This document shows, piece by piece, positions 1 to 4,163 of a DNA stretch of 64,000 bases. The stretch comes from Ferruginibacter paludis. GTDB lineage: Bacteria; Bacteroidota; Bacteroidia; Chitinophagales; Chitinophagaceae. A model generated the notes under the pieces. The model was not told where the DNA came from, searched no databases, and worked only from the letters and a program-made list of their open reading frames with translations. The stretch covers positions 310,001 through 374,000 of the forward strand of contig NZ_JAUFQJ010000015.1 of NCBI RefSeq assembly GCF_030409685.1. The letters are read 5' to 3'. Every line of letters starts with the position of its first letter. Position 1 is the first letter of the stretch. Position numbers and translations under genes: made by a program.

Positions 1-325
1 ACTGTTTTTTGTAATGGGTTAAGATATTCTAAAATAGTTTTTTAAAATTCACCCTAATAAACGCTCCATTTTCTTCAATCAAAATCAATCAGAAATAACT
101 CCGATAATCTTAAAATAATTTGAACGATCTAGCACTCTTTCCGCAATGAATTTTTATGCATGTCTGTAACATACAATTTTACTTTTAACGATGGTATTTT
201 TACATCGCTGCAGTGGTAAGACCTCGATGATGCAAAAAAATATTTTTAATTCCCCTGAAACCATTGATTTTACAGGTGTTTCAGCCACCTTGTTTTTGCA
301 GCAATAAAAATATTTTTAAAAAATA
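1..325. other. AT-rich upstream region without a gene
   Basis: No convincing coding sequence is visible. The stretch is very A/T-rich, with runs of A and T near 233-250 and 300-325. A weak inverted repeat lies around 258-290 (CTGAAAC against GTTTCAG) without a U-tract, so I do not call it a terminator. It leads directly into the promoter of the leader/tRNA operon. Confidence 0.5.
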
Positions 326-358
326 TTTGGCAGAATGAAAAAAATAATTTCATCTTTG
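326..358 (+). promoter_or_regulatory. Bacteroidota-type promoter for the leader/tRNA/RtcB operon
   Basis: A TTTG at 326-329 is followed after 21 nt by CATCTTTG at 351-358. This matches the Bacteroidota housekeeping pattern TTTG, about 19-21 nt, TAnnTTTG, with one mismatch in the -7 element. Similar -7 elements (TATCTTTGCA, TATTTTTG) precede other genes in this window. Transcription would start at about 362-366, some 28 nt before the first leader ORF. The placement is inferred from consensus only. Confidence 0.6.
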
Positions 359-391
359 CAACGCAAAACAAATTATAACCAACAACAAAAA

Positions 392-484
392 ATGTTTCAA
401 CGCAATCAACATATAGCAACAACAAAATGGTACAGTCCGTTAGCGGATTGTTCATTTTCGGGGGCAAATTGTATTACACCTTAG
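392..484 (+). CDS. Leader peptide 1 (30 aa), multi-amino-acid attenuator
   Basis: The ATG at 392 follows an A-rich stretch typical of Bacteroidota initiation sites, and the ORF ends at TAG 482-484. Thirty codons encode 18 different amino acids: A, C, D, F, G, H, I, K, L, M, N, P, Q, R, S, T, W and Y. Only E and V are missing. Tryptophan and tyrosine are adjacent (codons 13-14). Isoleucine appears as the uncommon ATA and as ATT. Such even sampling is not expected of a functional protein. It looks like a ribosome-stalling sensor placed before a terminator. Bases 458-463 (TCGGGG, codons 23-24) can pair with 512-517 (CCCCGA), the 5' arm of the downstream terminator, so an antiterminator is possible. 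The stop codon lies in a 6-bp hairpin (481-486 with 491-496). The role as an attenuation leader is inference; the ORF and structures are seen. Confidence 0.8.
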   Translation: MFQRNQHIATTKWYSPLADCSFSGANCITP

Positions 485-496
485 TTACCAAACTAA
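481..496 (+). promoter_or_regulatory. Hairpin over the stop codon of leader 1
   Basis: TTAGTT (481-486) pairs perfectly with AACTAA (491-496) around a 4-nt loop, and the TAG stop lies in the 5' arm. A ribosome terminating here would melt it. Leader 2 has the same arrangement, which suggests a conserved part of the switch. Confidence 0.55.
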
Positions 497-511
497 CTGA
501 CTACAACATGG

Positions 512-537
512 CCCCGACAAAAAGTTGGGGTTTTTTT
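512..537 (+). terminator. Intrinsic terminator/attenuator T1
   Basis: CCCCGAC (512-518) pairs with GTTGGGG (524-530), one G-U pair, around an A5 loop, followed by seven T (531-537). It lies 27 nt after the stop of leader 1 and before leader 2, so it would terminate transcription inside the leader unless its 5' arm is sequestered by 458-463. Confidence 0.85.
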
Positions 538-579
538 ATGCCATAAAAATAATCGCATCACCGCAAAAAAATAATTGGA

Positions 580-708
580 ATGATAAAAAACAAATTACAT
601 CAATCGCCGAATCGCCTTGAGTGGAATATGGATAGTACCCATCTGTATTTTGGTATAAGCATGTGCAATGATGAAACATATAAACGACCGTGTAATACAA
701 GAACCTGA
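580..708 (+). CDS. Leader peptide 2 (42 aa), multi-amino-acid attenuator
   Basis: The ORF runs from ATG 580 to TGA 706-708 and starts 43 nt after T1. Its 42 codons encode 18 different amino acids: C, D, E, F, G, H, I, K, L, M, N, P, Q, R, S, T, W and Y. A and V are missing. It samples synonymous codon sets: ATA twice, CGC, CGA and AGA for arginine, AGT and AGC for serine, TTA, CTT and CTG for leucine, GAG and GAA for glutamate. It does not resemble leader 1 in sequence, but shares its composition, its hairpin over the stop codon and a terminator close downstream. GACCG (686-690) could pair with CGGTC (737-741) in the terminator 5' arm, a weak 5-bp antiterminator candidate. I infer a second, independent tRNA-availability sensor in series with leader 1. 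Confidence 0.8.
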   Translation: MIKNKLHQSPNRLEWNMDSTHLYFGISMCNDETYKRPCNTRT

Positions 709-726
709 CAGGCAAAAGCCTGTTAG
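705..726 (+). promoter_or_regulatory. Hairpin over the stop codon of leader 2
   Basis: Nine base pairs join 705-713 to 718-726 around an AAAA loop, with one G-U pair. The TGA stop (706-708) lies in the 5' arm. The position relative to the stop and the terminator mirrors the hairpin of leader 1. Confidence 0.65.
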
Positions 727-732
727 CGTGCG

Positions 733-769
733 AGCCCGGTCAGATTGAAAAAATCTAACCGGGCTTTTT
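733..769 (+). terminator. Intrinsic terminator/attenuator T2
   Basis: Bases 733-746 pair with 752-765 in a long GC-rich stem (AGCCCGGT with ACCGGGCT, one C-A mismatch, then AGATT with AATCT) around a short A-rich loop, ending in a T-run (765-769). It starts 25 nt after the stop of leader 2 and about 200 nt before the first tRNA, so the array depends on read-through of both T1 and T2. Confidence 0.85.
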
Positions 770-798
770 GTTGGGCGCTGGTTTATAAAAAGGAATAA

Positions 799-879
799 AT
801 GAAAATGATCGCGGCCGTTTTTATTTTCAGGATGATCATAACACAACTGGAAAAATTAACGGCAAGAAAAAATAAATAA
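799..879 (+). CDS. Possible 26-aa hydrophobic peptide
   Basis: A short ORF from ATG 799 to TAA 877-879 lies between T2 and the first tRNA. It begins with a hydrophobic stretch (residues 3-14, MIAAVFIFRMII) and ends in a basic tail (LTARKNK). It does not show the even amino-acid sampling of the two leaders, so I do not count it as a third sensor, although it contains A and V, the two residues missing from leader 2. No family is recognised. It may be spurious. Confidence 0.25.
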   Translation: MKMIAAVFIFRMIITQLEKLTARKNK

Positions 880-966
880 AGAGATGTCAAAGGAGGAGTA
901 GCGTTCCCTGTGAGATGCAATAGGGGCGCTATTTTAAATCCCCCATCCCCTAAAGGGGTAAGAAAT
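880..966 (+). other. Structured spacer before the tRNA array
   Basis: AGCG near 898-901 can pair with CGCT near 927-932 in an imperfect stem, and CCCC/GGGG flank TAAA at about 947-958. No T-run follows, so neither is a clear terminator. These may be processing signals for the 5' end of the tRNA precursor. Confidence 0.3.
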
Positions 967-1042
967 ATAGCAGCATTCCAATTGGTTGGATACTCCGCCT
1001 GGAACGGAGAGGATACAGGTTCGAATCCTGTCTGTTATACCA
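967..1042 (+). tRNA. tRNA-Pro(UGG) with unusual C33
   Basis: The acceptor is ATAGCAG with CTGTTAT (1032-1038, one G-U), and the D-stem is TCCA/TGGA. The anticodon stem is CTCCG/CGGAG (993-997, 1005-1009) and the T-arm ACAGG-TTCGAAT-CCTGT. The 7-nt loop reads CCTGGAA, so the anticodon is UGG and position 33 is C instead of the nearly universal U. Discriminator A1039 is followed by an encoded CCA (1040-1042), which most tRNAs in this array lack. Confidence 0.8.
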
Positions 1043-1056
1043 TCGTTTATGCGACC

Positions 1057-1124
1057 GGCTTAATAGTGTAGCGGCCAGCACATCAGATTTCTGAAAGGAA
1101 GGTGCTCGACTCCCGTTTAAGTCG
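1057..1124 (+). tRNA. tRNA-like gene with truncated anticodon arm
   Basis: The acceptor GGCTTAA (1057-1063) pairs with TTAAGTC (1117-1123). Positions 8-9 are TA and the D-stem GTGT pairs with GCAC. The anticodon region is about five nucleotides too short: the only stem is TCAG/CTGA (1083-1086, 1091-1094) around a 4-nt ATTT loop, so no anticodon can be assigned. The T-stem has two mismatches (AGGTG against CCCGT). It may be a degenerate tRNA, a tRNA mimic, or a gene damaged by a small deletion. Confidence 0.55.
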
Positions 1125-1128
1125 CAAT

Positions 1129-1200
1129 GGTTCGTTGGTGTAACGGCTAACATCACAGATTGTCGATCTGTTGAAACGGGTTCGATTCCCGTACGAACCG
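1129..1200 (+). tRNA. tRNA-Asp(GUC)
   Basis: All stems are good: acceptor GGTTCGT/ACGAACC, D-stem GTGT/ACAT, anticodon stem ACAGA/TCTGT with loop TTGTCGA (GUC at 1162-1164), and T-arm ACGGG-TTCGATT-CCCGT. The discriminator is G1200, followed by CA rather than CCA. This is the most canonical member of the array. Confidence 0.93.
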
Positions 1201-1223
1201 CAAACCCAAATTGAAAACAAGAA

Positions 1224-1295
1224 GTTGTCTCTAGCTTAACAGGCAAAGTAGCACACTGTGAATGTGAAGAACAAGGTTCGAGTCCCGGAGACAAC
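1224..1295 (+). tRNA. tRNA-His(GUG)
   Basis: With G1224 read as the extra G-1 and C1295 as C73, both hallmarks of tRNA-His, the acceptor TTGTCTC pairs perfectly with GAGACAA. The D-stem is GCTT/AAGT, and the loop CTGTGAA gives GUG (1258-1260). The anticodon stem has one mismatch, and the T-stem is weak, with only G-C pairs near the loop plus mismatches, so the gene is somewhat degenerate. Confidence 0.8.
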
Positions 1296-1306
1296 CAGAT
1301 TAAAAT

Positions 1307-1379
1307 TGGCTCATAGCTCAATGGTTAGAGCAGGAACCTTATACGTTCCAGGTTAACAGTTCGAGCCTGTTTGAGCCAA
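1307..1379 (+). tRNA. tRNA-Ile(UAU)
   Basis: The acceptor TGGCTCA/TGAGCCA, D-stem GCTC/GAGC, anticodon stem GGAAC/GTTCC and T-arm AACAG-TTCGAGC-CTGTT are all perfect. The loop CTTATAC puts UAU at 1340-1342. Most bacteria read AUA with a lysidine-modified CAU tRNA, so a UAU isoleucine tRNA is uncommon. Both leader peptides upstream contain the ATA codon it would read. Confidence 0.92.
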
Positions 1380-1392
1380 CGTTAAAAAATAA

Positions 1393-1486
1393 TGCGGTTG
1401 AGTGTAATGGTAACATCATCTTCTTCCTCTGTTTCTAAGAGGTAAACATAAGAAGGTTGTATCCGGTTCAAGTCCGGAAGCCGCAC
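1393..1486 (+). tRNA. tRNA with ~21-nt insertion in the anticodon arm (Arg-CCU or Glu-UUC)
   Basis: The acceptor TGCGGTT/AGCCGCA, D-stem GTGT/ACAT and T-arm TCCGG-TTCAAGT-CCGGA are sound, but the gene is about 93 nt long, some 21 nt too long. The outer anticodon stem TCTTC (1419-1423) pairs with GAAGG (1452-1456). Read this way, loop positions 32-36 are TTCCT, anticodon CCU. An inner hairpin CCTCT (1426-1430)/AGAGG (1438-1442) then pairs the anticodon with inserted sequence, with a 7-nt bulge 3' of it, which recalls intron-containing pre-tRNAs. Alternatively the apical loop GTTTCTA presents UUC (Glu) on an elongated arm. The intron reading is inference, made attractive by rtcB in the same locus. 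Confidence 0.65.
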
Positions 1487-1490
1487 AAAC

Positions 1491-1563
1491 TGGCTCATAG
1501 TTCAACGGATAAGAATACTGCGCTACGAACGCAGAGATAAAAGTTCGATTCTTTTTGAGCCAA
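1491..1563 (+). tRNA. tRNA-Arg(ACG)
   Basis: The acceptor TGGCTCA/TGAGCCA is identical to that of tRNA-Ile(UAU). The D-stem is GTTC/GAAT (one G-U), the anticodon stem CTGCG/CGCAG, the loop CTACGAA (ACG at 1525-1527) and the T-arm AAAAG-TTCGATT-CTTTT. A34 needs conversion to inosine by TadA, whose gene is at 56581-57018. The discriminator is A1563. Confidence 0.92.
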
Positions 1564-1571
1564 CAACAAAT

Positions 1572-1642
1572 TGCGGTTTAGAGTAACGGTAACTCAAAGG
1601 TCTCATAAGCCTTATATGCAAGTTCGAATCTTGTGGCCGCAA
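1572..1642 (+). tRNA. tRNA-Met(CAU), elongator type
   Basis: The acceptor TGCGGTT/GGCCGCA has two G-U pairs and resembles that of the inserted tRNA at 1393. The D-stem is GAGT/ACTC, the anticodon stem AAGGT/GCCTT, the loop CTCATAA (CAU at 1604-1606) and the T-arm GCAAG-TTCGAAT-CTTGT. It lacks the three G-C pairs and unpaired position 1 of initiator tRNA. Since Ile(UAU) is encoded nearby, elongator Met is likelier than lysidine-type Ile2. Confidence 0.85.
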
Positions 1643-1653
1643 CAAAAGATTTT

Positions 1654-1726
1654 GATGGCTTAACTCAATTGGCAGAGTGCTATCCTGATACGATAGTGGT
1701 TAAAGGTTCAAGTCCTTTAGTCATCA
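1654..1726 (+). tRNA. tRNA-Ile(GAU)
   Basis: The acceptor is GATGGCT/AGTCATC (one G-U), the D-stem ACTC/GAGT, the anticodon stem CTATC/GATAG, the loop CTGATAC (GAU at 1687-1689) and the T-arm AAAGG-TTCAAGT-CCTTT. The discriminator is A1726. All stems are intact. Confidence 0.93.
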
Positions 1727-1732
1727 CAAAAC

Positions 1733-1810
1733 AGTTTCGTAGCTCAATGGTCAGATGCATCCCGATATTTATCGGGAGGGTTGAAGGTTCAAATCCTTCC
1801 GGAACTACCA
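1733..1810 (+). tRNA. tRNA-like gene with palindromic anticodon arm
   Basis: The acceptor AGTTTCG/CGGAACT and T-arm GAAGG-TTCAAAT-CCTTC are intact and a CCA is encoded (1808-1810). The D-stem is defective. The anticodon arm is a near-perfect palindrome (1761-1776, CCCGAT...ATCGGG) that leaves a loop of 6 or 8 nt, never 7, so no anticodon can be read. Overall length is normal. The palindrome may have replaced a normal arm. Confidence 0.55.
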
Positions 1811-1813
1811 AAT

Positions 1814-1885
1814 GGATGAATAGCTCAATGGCAGAGCGGTGGCTTGTTAAGACGATGGTTGAAAGTTCGAATCTTTCTTCGTCCT
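1814..1885 (+). tRNA. tRNA-Asn(GUU) with mismatched anticodon stem
   Basis: The acceptor GGATGAA/TTCGTCC (one G-U), D-stem GCTC/GAGC and T-arm GAAAG-TTCGAAT-CTTTC are good. The loop TTGTTAA gives GUU (1846-1848). The anticodon stem GTGGC/GACGA has two mismatches and one G-U pair, so the arm is weakened, and the apparent discriminator is T, unlike usual tRNA-Asn. Confidence 0.75.
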
Positions 1886-1896
1886 CAAAATATGTT

Positions 1897-1980
1897 GGAG
1901 AGTTGACAGAGTGGTATTGTAACGGCCCGCTAAGCCGTCATCGTTGAGTCGGTGCAAAGGTTCGAATCCTTTACTCTCCG
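1897..1980 (+). tRNA. tRNA-Ser(GCU) with unusual C33
   Basis: This is a class II tRNA with acceptor GGAGAGT/ACTCTCC, anticodon stem ACGGC/GCCGT, a 5-bp variable arm CATCG/CGGTG and T-arm AAAGG-TTCGAAT-CCTTT. The loop CCGCTAA gives GCU (1929-1931) with C at position 33 instead of U, the same departure as in tRNA-Pro at 967. The discriminator is G1980. Confidence 0.88.
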
Positions 1981-2002
1981 CAAAACCGGGTGGGCGGTTT
2001 TA

Positions 2003-2088
2003 TCCTGTGCGTGCGACGAAGTTGGAGAGTCGTGGCGGTCTGTAAAACCGTTGCTGTTAGCTGAATAAGTTCGAATCTTTCGCAGGAC
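2003..2088 (+). tRNA. tRNA-Tyr(GUA), partly degenerate
   Basis: The anticodon stem GCGGT/ACCGT and loop CTGTAAA give GUA (2042-2044), and a short variable arm GCT/AGC fits tRNA-Tyr. The acceptor can be drawn as TCCTGTG/CGCAGGA (one G-U). That leaves an extra nucleotide before the D-stem and a poor T-stem (ATAAG against CTTTC), so the exact ends are uncertain. Confidence 0.7.
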
Positions 2089-2169
2089 TCGATAAAATAA
2101 TTGTTTGTTGATAGTTGAATTCGATAATGAGGAAACAGGGATCAATCAAAAAATTTGTCACAAACAAAA

Positions 2170-2241
2170 GGACGAATAGCTCCAACGGTAGAGCACTGCG
2201 TTGAAGCCGCAAGGGTACAGGTTCGAATCCTGTTTCGTCCG
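2170..2241 (+). tRNA. tRNA-Phe(GAA)
   Basis: The acceptor GGACGAA/TTCGTCC, D-stem GCTC/GAGC and T-arm ACAGG-TTCGAAT-CCTGT are perfect. The anticodon stem CTGCG/CGCAA has one mismatch. The loop TTGAAGC gives GAA (2203-2205). The discriminator reads G2241, whereas tRNA-Phe normally has A73. Confidence 0.88.
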
Positions 2242-2250
2242 CAATAAAAT

Positions 2251-2320
2251 ATCAGTATGATGTAACGGTAGCATGATAGCTTCCAACACTATCTGTCAGG
2301 ATCGAATCCTTGTATTGATG
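2251..2320 (+). tRNA. tRNA-Trp(CCA)
   Basis: The acceptor ATCAGTA/TATTGAT (one G-U) and D-stem ATGT/GCAT are good. The anticodon stem has a C-A mismatch at the loop. The loop TTCCAAC gives CCA (2283-2285) and the discriminator is G2320. The T-loop begins with A instead of T54 and the T-stem has one mismatch. Confidence 0.82.
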
Positions 2321-2356
2321 CAATAATAAAATGTGGGCAAAGATGAATGATGGTAT

Positions 2357-2408
2357 GTAGTACATGTGAGTTACACAACGATGATGCCATGAAAAACAAC
2401 TGCTGGTA
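2357..2408 (-). repeat. Dispersed intergenic repeat, copy 1
   Basis: On the minus strand this reads CCAGCAGTTGTTTTTCATGG followed by a CATCGTTGTGT-ACTCAC-TGTAC core, shared with copies near 10512, 15342 and 17827. It fills the gap between the last tRNA and the YkuK-like gene. Confidence 0.6.
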
Positions 2409-2437
2409 AACAAAAATTTTTAACAACCCTTCAGGGG

Positions 2438-2947
2438 ATGGGGGCAAAACATGCAACAATGGAAAGCGATCAACAGCAATGGAGAAAATTGAATGGAGCT
2501 AAAATACGCATCCCGATTGAAGAGGAAGTAAGGGCTGCGATTGCCAGGGAAAAAGCGGGCGGGCATGAGCTGAAAGTGTGTATCGGTACCGATAGCCAAT
2601 TGAAAAGTAAGGAGATTGAGTTTGCTACTGTAATCGTTTTCATCCGTAAAGGGAAAGGAGGTTTTATGTACATCCGTAACGAAACCAAAACACAAAAAAT
2701 GAGCATCAAAGAACGGATGCTGGTGGAAGTAGCAAAGAGTATTGAAGTGGCGTATCCGTTGTGCAATATTTTCAGCCGGTATAGTGTAGATATGGAAGTG
2801 CATGTGGACATTAATACCAATCCGAATTTTAAAAGTAATGATGCGTTGAAAGAAGCCATGGGCTATATACTGGGAATGGGTTTTGTTTTTAAAGCCAAGC
2901 CGGATGCTTTTGCAAGCAGCAGTTGCGCTAATAAAATGGTGCATTAA
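2438..2947 (+). CDS. YkuK/DUF458 family RNase H-fold protein
   Basis: The 169-aa product matches the DUF458 (YkuK-like) family, usually 160-175 aa and predicted to adopt an RNase H fold. Seen are the GTDSQ motif (50-54) carrying a likely metal-binding aspartate, a following beta-hairpin (61-82), VDIN (123-126) and the C-terminal AFASSSCANK (157-166), where a family aspartate appears as N165. Its substrate is not established. It is the first protein gene after the tRNA array and lies 58 nt before the AAA+ gene, so I infer a role on tRNA or other structured RNA. The start at 2438 could equally be the ATG at 2459. Confidence 0.8.
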   Translation: MGAKHATMESDQQQWRKLNGAKIRIPIEEEVRAAIAREKAGGHELKVCIGTDSQLKSKEIEFATVIVFIRKGKGGFMYIRNETKTQKMSIKERMLVEVAKSIEVAYPLCNIFSRYSVDMEVHVDINTNPNFKSNDALKEAMGYILGMGFVFKAKPDAFASSSCANKMVH

Positions 2948-3005
2948 AAAACGAAAATGGAACACCGGATGGAGATGAAAGAATAAAACAAAAAAATTAA
3001 TTACA

Positions 3006-4163
3006 ATGATACTTTTAATGACAGTATTGGCTGTGCGGTTTTTGATCTGGGTAATTCCGGTGGCAGAAGCGTATGCACAGCAACTATACAGACGAATAAG
3101 ACAAAAAATGGCAGGCAAAAAATTGCCGGGCTTTTTTGAAACCAATTACATAGAGTGTAAAGCCTTTTATGTAAGGGAATACAATACAACGCCCTGCATC
3201 AGTTTCATCAATAACCTGGATGTTGCGAAGGCGTATGCCTACATCAATAACGGATTTGCAGGAAAGGTGCTGGCCATTTACCAGCGCAATTATTACAGCT
3301 GGCAACATGAGCAGCAGGAATTTAGTTGTACAATTTTTAAGCTGGAAGGCAGCGTACTGATTGAGCTGGGAAACGAATACGCAGAGATACTGTTTGATAA
3401 TAACAGTTACCCTTATGCGAACAACCTTATAAAAGTTTTCTGTACTTATAAGGCGCCGGAGAAGGAGGCAGATTTTGAAATCAATATCATTACGCATACC
3501 AGCAACGGGCTTGATTTAAAGCAGCTTGAAATTAAGCCAACAACACTGGACATCGGTTTATACTACAATGATGATTTTGAACCTGTAAACGCCATCATTA
3601 AAGAACGGCTGGCCAAAGAATGCGACAAAGGCATCATTTTGCTGCACGGGCTTCCGGGTACAGGTAAAACAACTTACCTGCGTCATTTGATTGGCGGTTT
3701 AAAAAAGAAGGTGTTGTTTGTCGCTCCGGGCGTAGCAGGCAATTTAATGGATCCGGAATTTATTGATTTGTTGATTGACAATCCGAATGCAGTGCTGGTA
3801 ATTGAAGATGCAGAAAACATTATAATGGACCGACGTTTTAATAACAATAGCAGCGTGAGCAATTTGCTCAACATCAGCGATGGCTTGCTGAGCGACTGCC
3901 TGAATGTACAGATCATTTGCACATTCAACAGCGCAATCAGTACAGTGGATAGTGCATTGCTGCGCAAAGGCAGGTTGATTGCAAAATATGAATTTGGAAA
4001 ATTGAGTGTAGAAAAGTCGCGGAAGCTGAGCAATCATTTAGGCTTTGATAAAATAATTGATAAGCCAATGACCATTGCGGAGATTGCCAATCCGGATGAT
4101 ATGGAAGTGGCAGTACCTGCCATACAGGTTATGGGGTTTAGAAGAGAAGCATTGATGAATTAA
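3006..4163 (+). CDS. BCS1-like AAA+ ATPase
   Basis: The 385-aa protein has a hydrophobic N-terminus (about 3-20) followed by a basic segment, a beta-rich region without a recognised domain (about 40-190), and a C-terminal AAA+ module. Walker A is GLPGTGKT (215-222), Walker B LVIEDAE (264-270), sensor-1 lies at CTFN (305-308) and an arginine-finger-like RKGR at 320-323. The stretch LLNISDGLLSD resembles BCS1-type ATPases, which move folded substrates. It sits between the RNase H-fold gene and rtcB, and I infer a remodelling role for an RNP or damaged tRNA. The N-terminal hydrophobic stretch may be a membrane anchor, or the start may be downstream. Confidence 0.8.
   Translation: MILLMTVLAVRFLIWVIPVAEAYAQQLYRRIRQKMAGKKLPGFFETNYIECKAFYVREYNTTPCISFINNLDVAKAYAYINNGFAGKVLAIYQRNYYSWQHEQQEFSCTIFKLEGSVLIELGNEYAEILFDNNSYPYANNLIKVFCTYKAPEKEADFEINIITHTSNGLDLKQLEIKPTTLDIGLYYNDDFEPVNAIIKERLAKECDKGIILLHGLPGTGKTTYLRHLIGGLKKKVLFVAPGVAGNLMDPEFIDLLIDNPNAVLVIEDAENIIMDRRFNNNSSVSNLLNISDGLLSDCLNVQIICTFNSAISTVDSALLRKGRLIAKYEFGKLSVEKSRKLSNHLGFDKIIDKPMTIAEIANPDDMEVAVPAIQVMGFRREALMN

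Noticed and set aside
799..879. A third attenuator leader after T2
   Set aside because: The 26-codon ORF is biased to hydrophobic and basic residues, lacks Trp, Tyr, His, Cys, Pro and Gly, and has no terminator immediately downstream.
950..1321. Minus-strand 123-codon ORF across the tRNA array
   Set aside because: It is antisense to four or five well-folded tRNA genes and its translation mirrors tRNA sequence (T-loop motifs), so it is not coding.
1633..1947. Plus-strand 104-codon ORF in the tRNA array
   Set aside because: It reads through Ile(GAU), the palindromic tRNA-like gene, Asn and Ser tRNAs; the residues are tRNA arms translated by chance.
967..2320. Prophage-borne tRNA array
   Set aside because: Phages often carry tRNA arrays, but no phage structural, integrase or packaging gene is nearby and the following genes are RNA-repair types.
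2420..3145. Minus-strand 241-codon ORF
   Set aside because: It is a shadow of the YkuK-like gene, which has family motifs on the plus strand.
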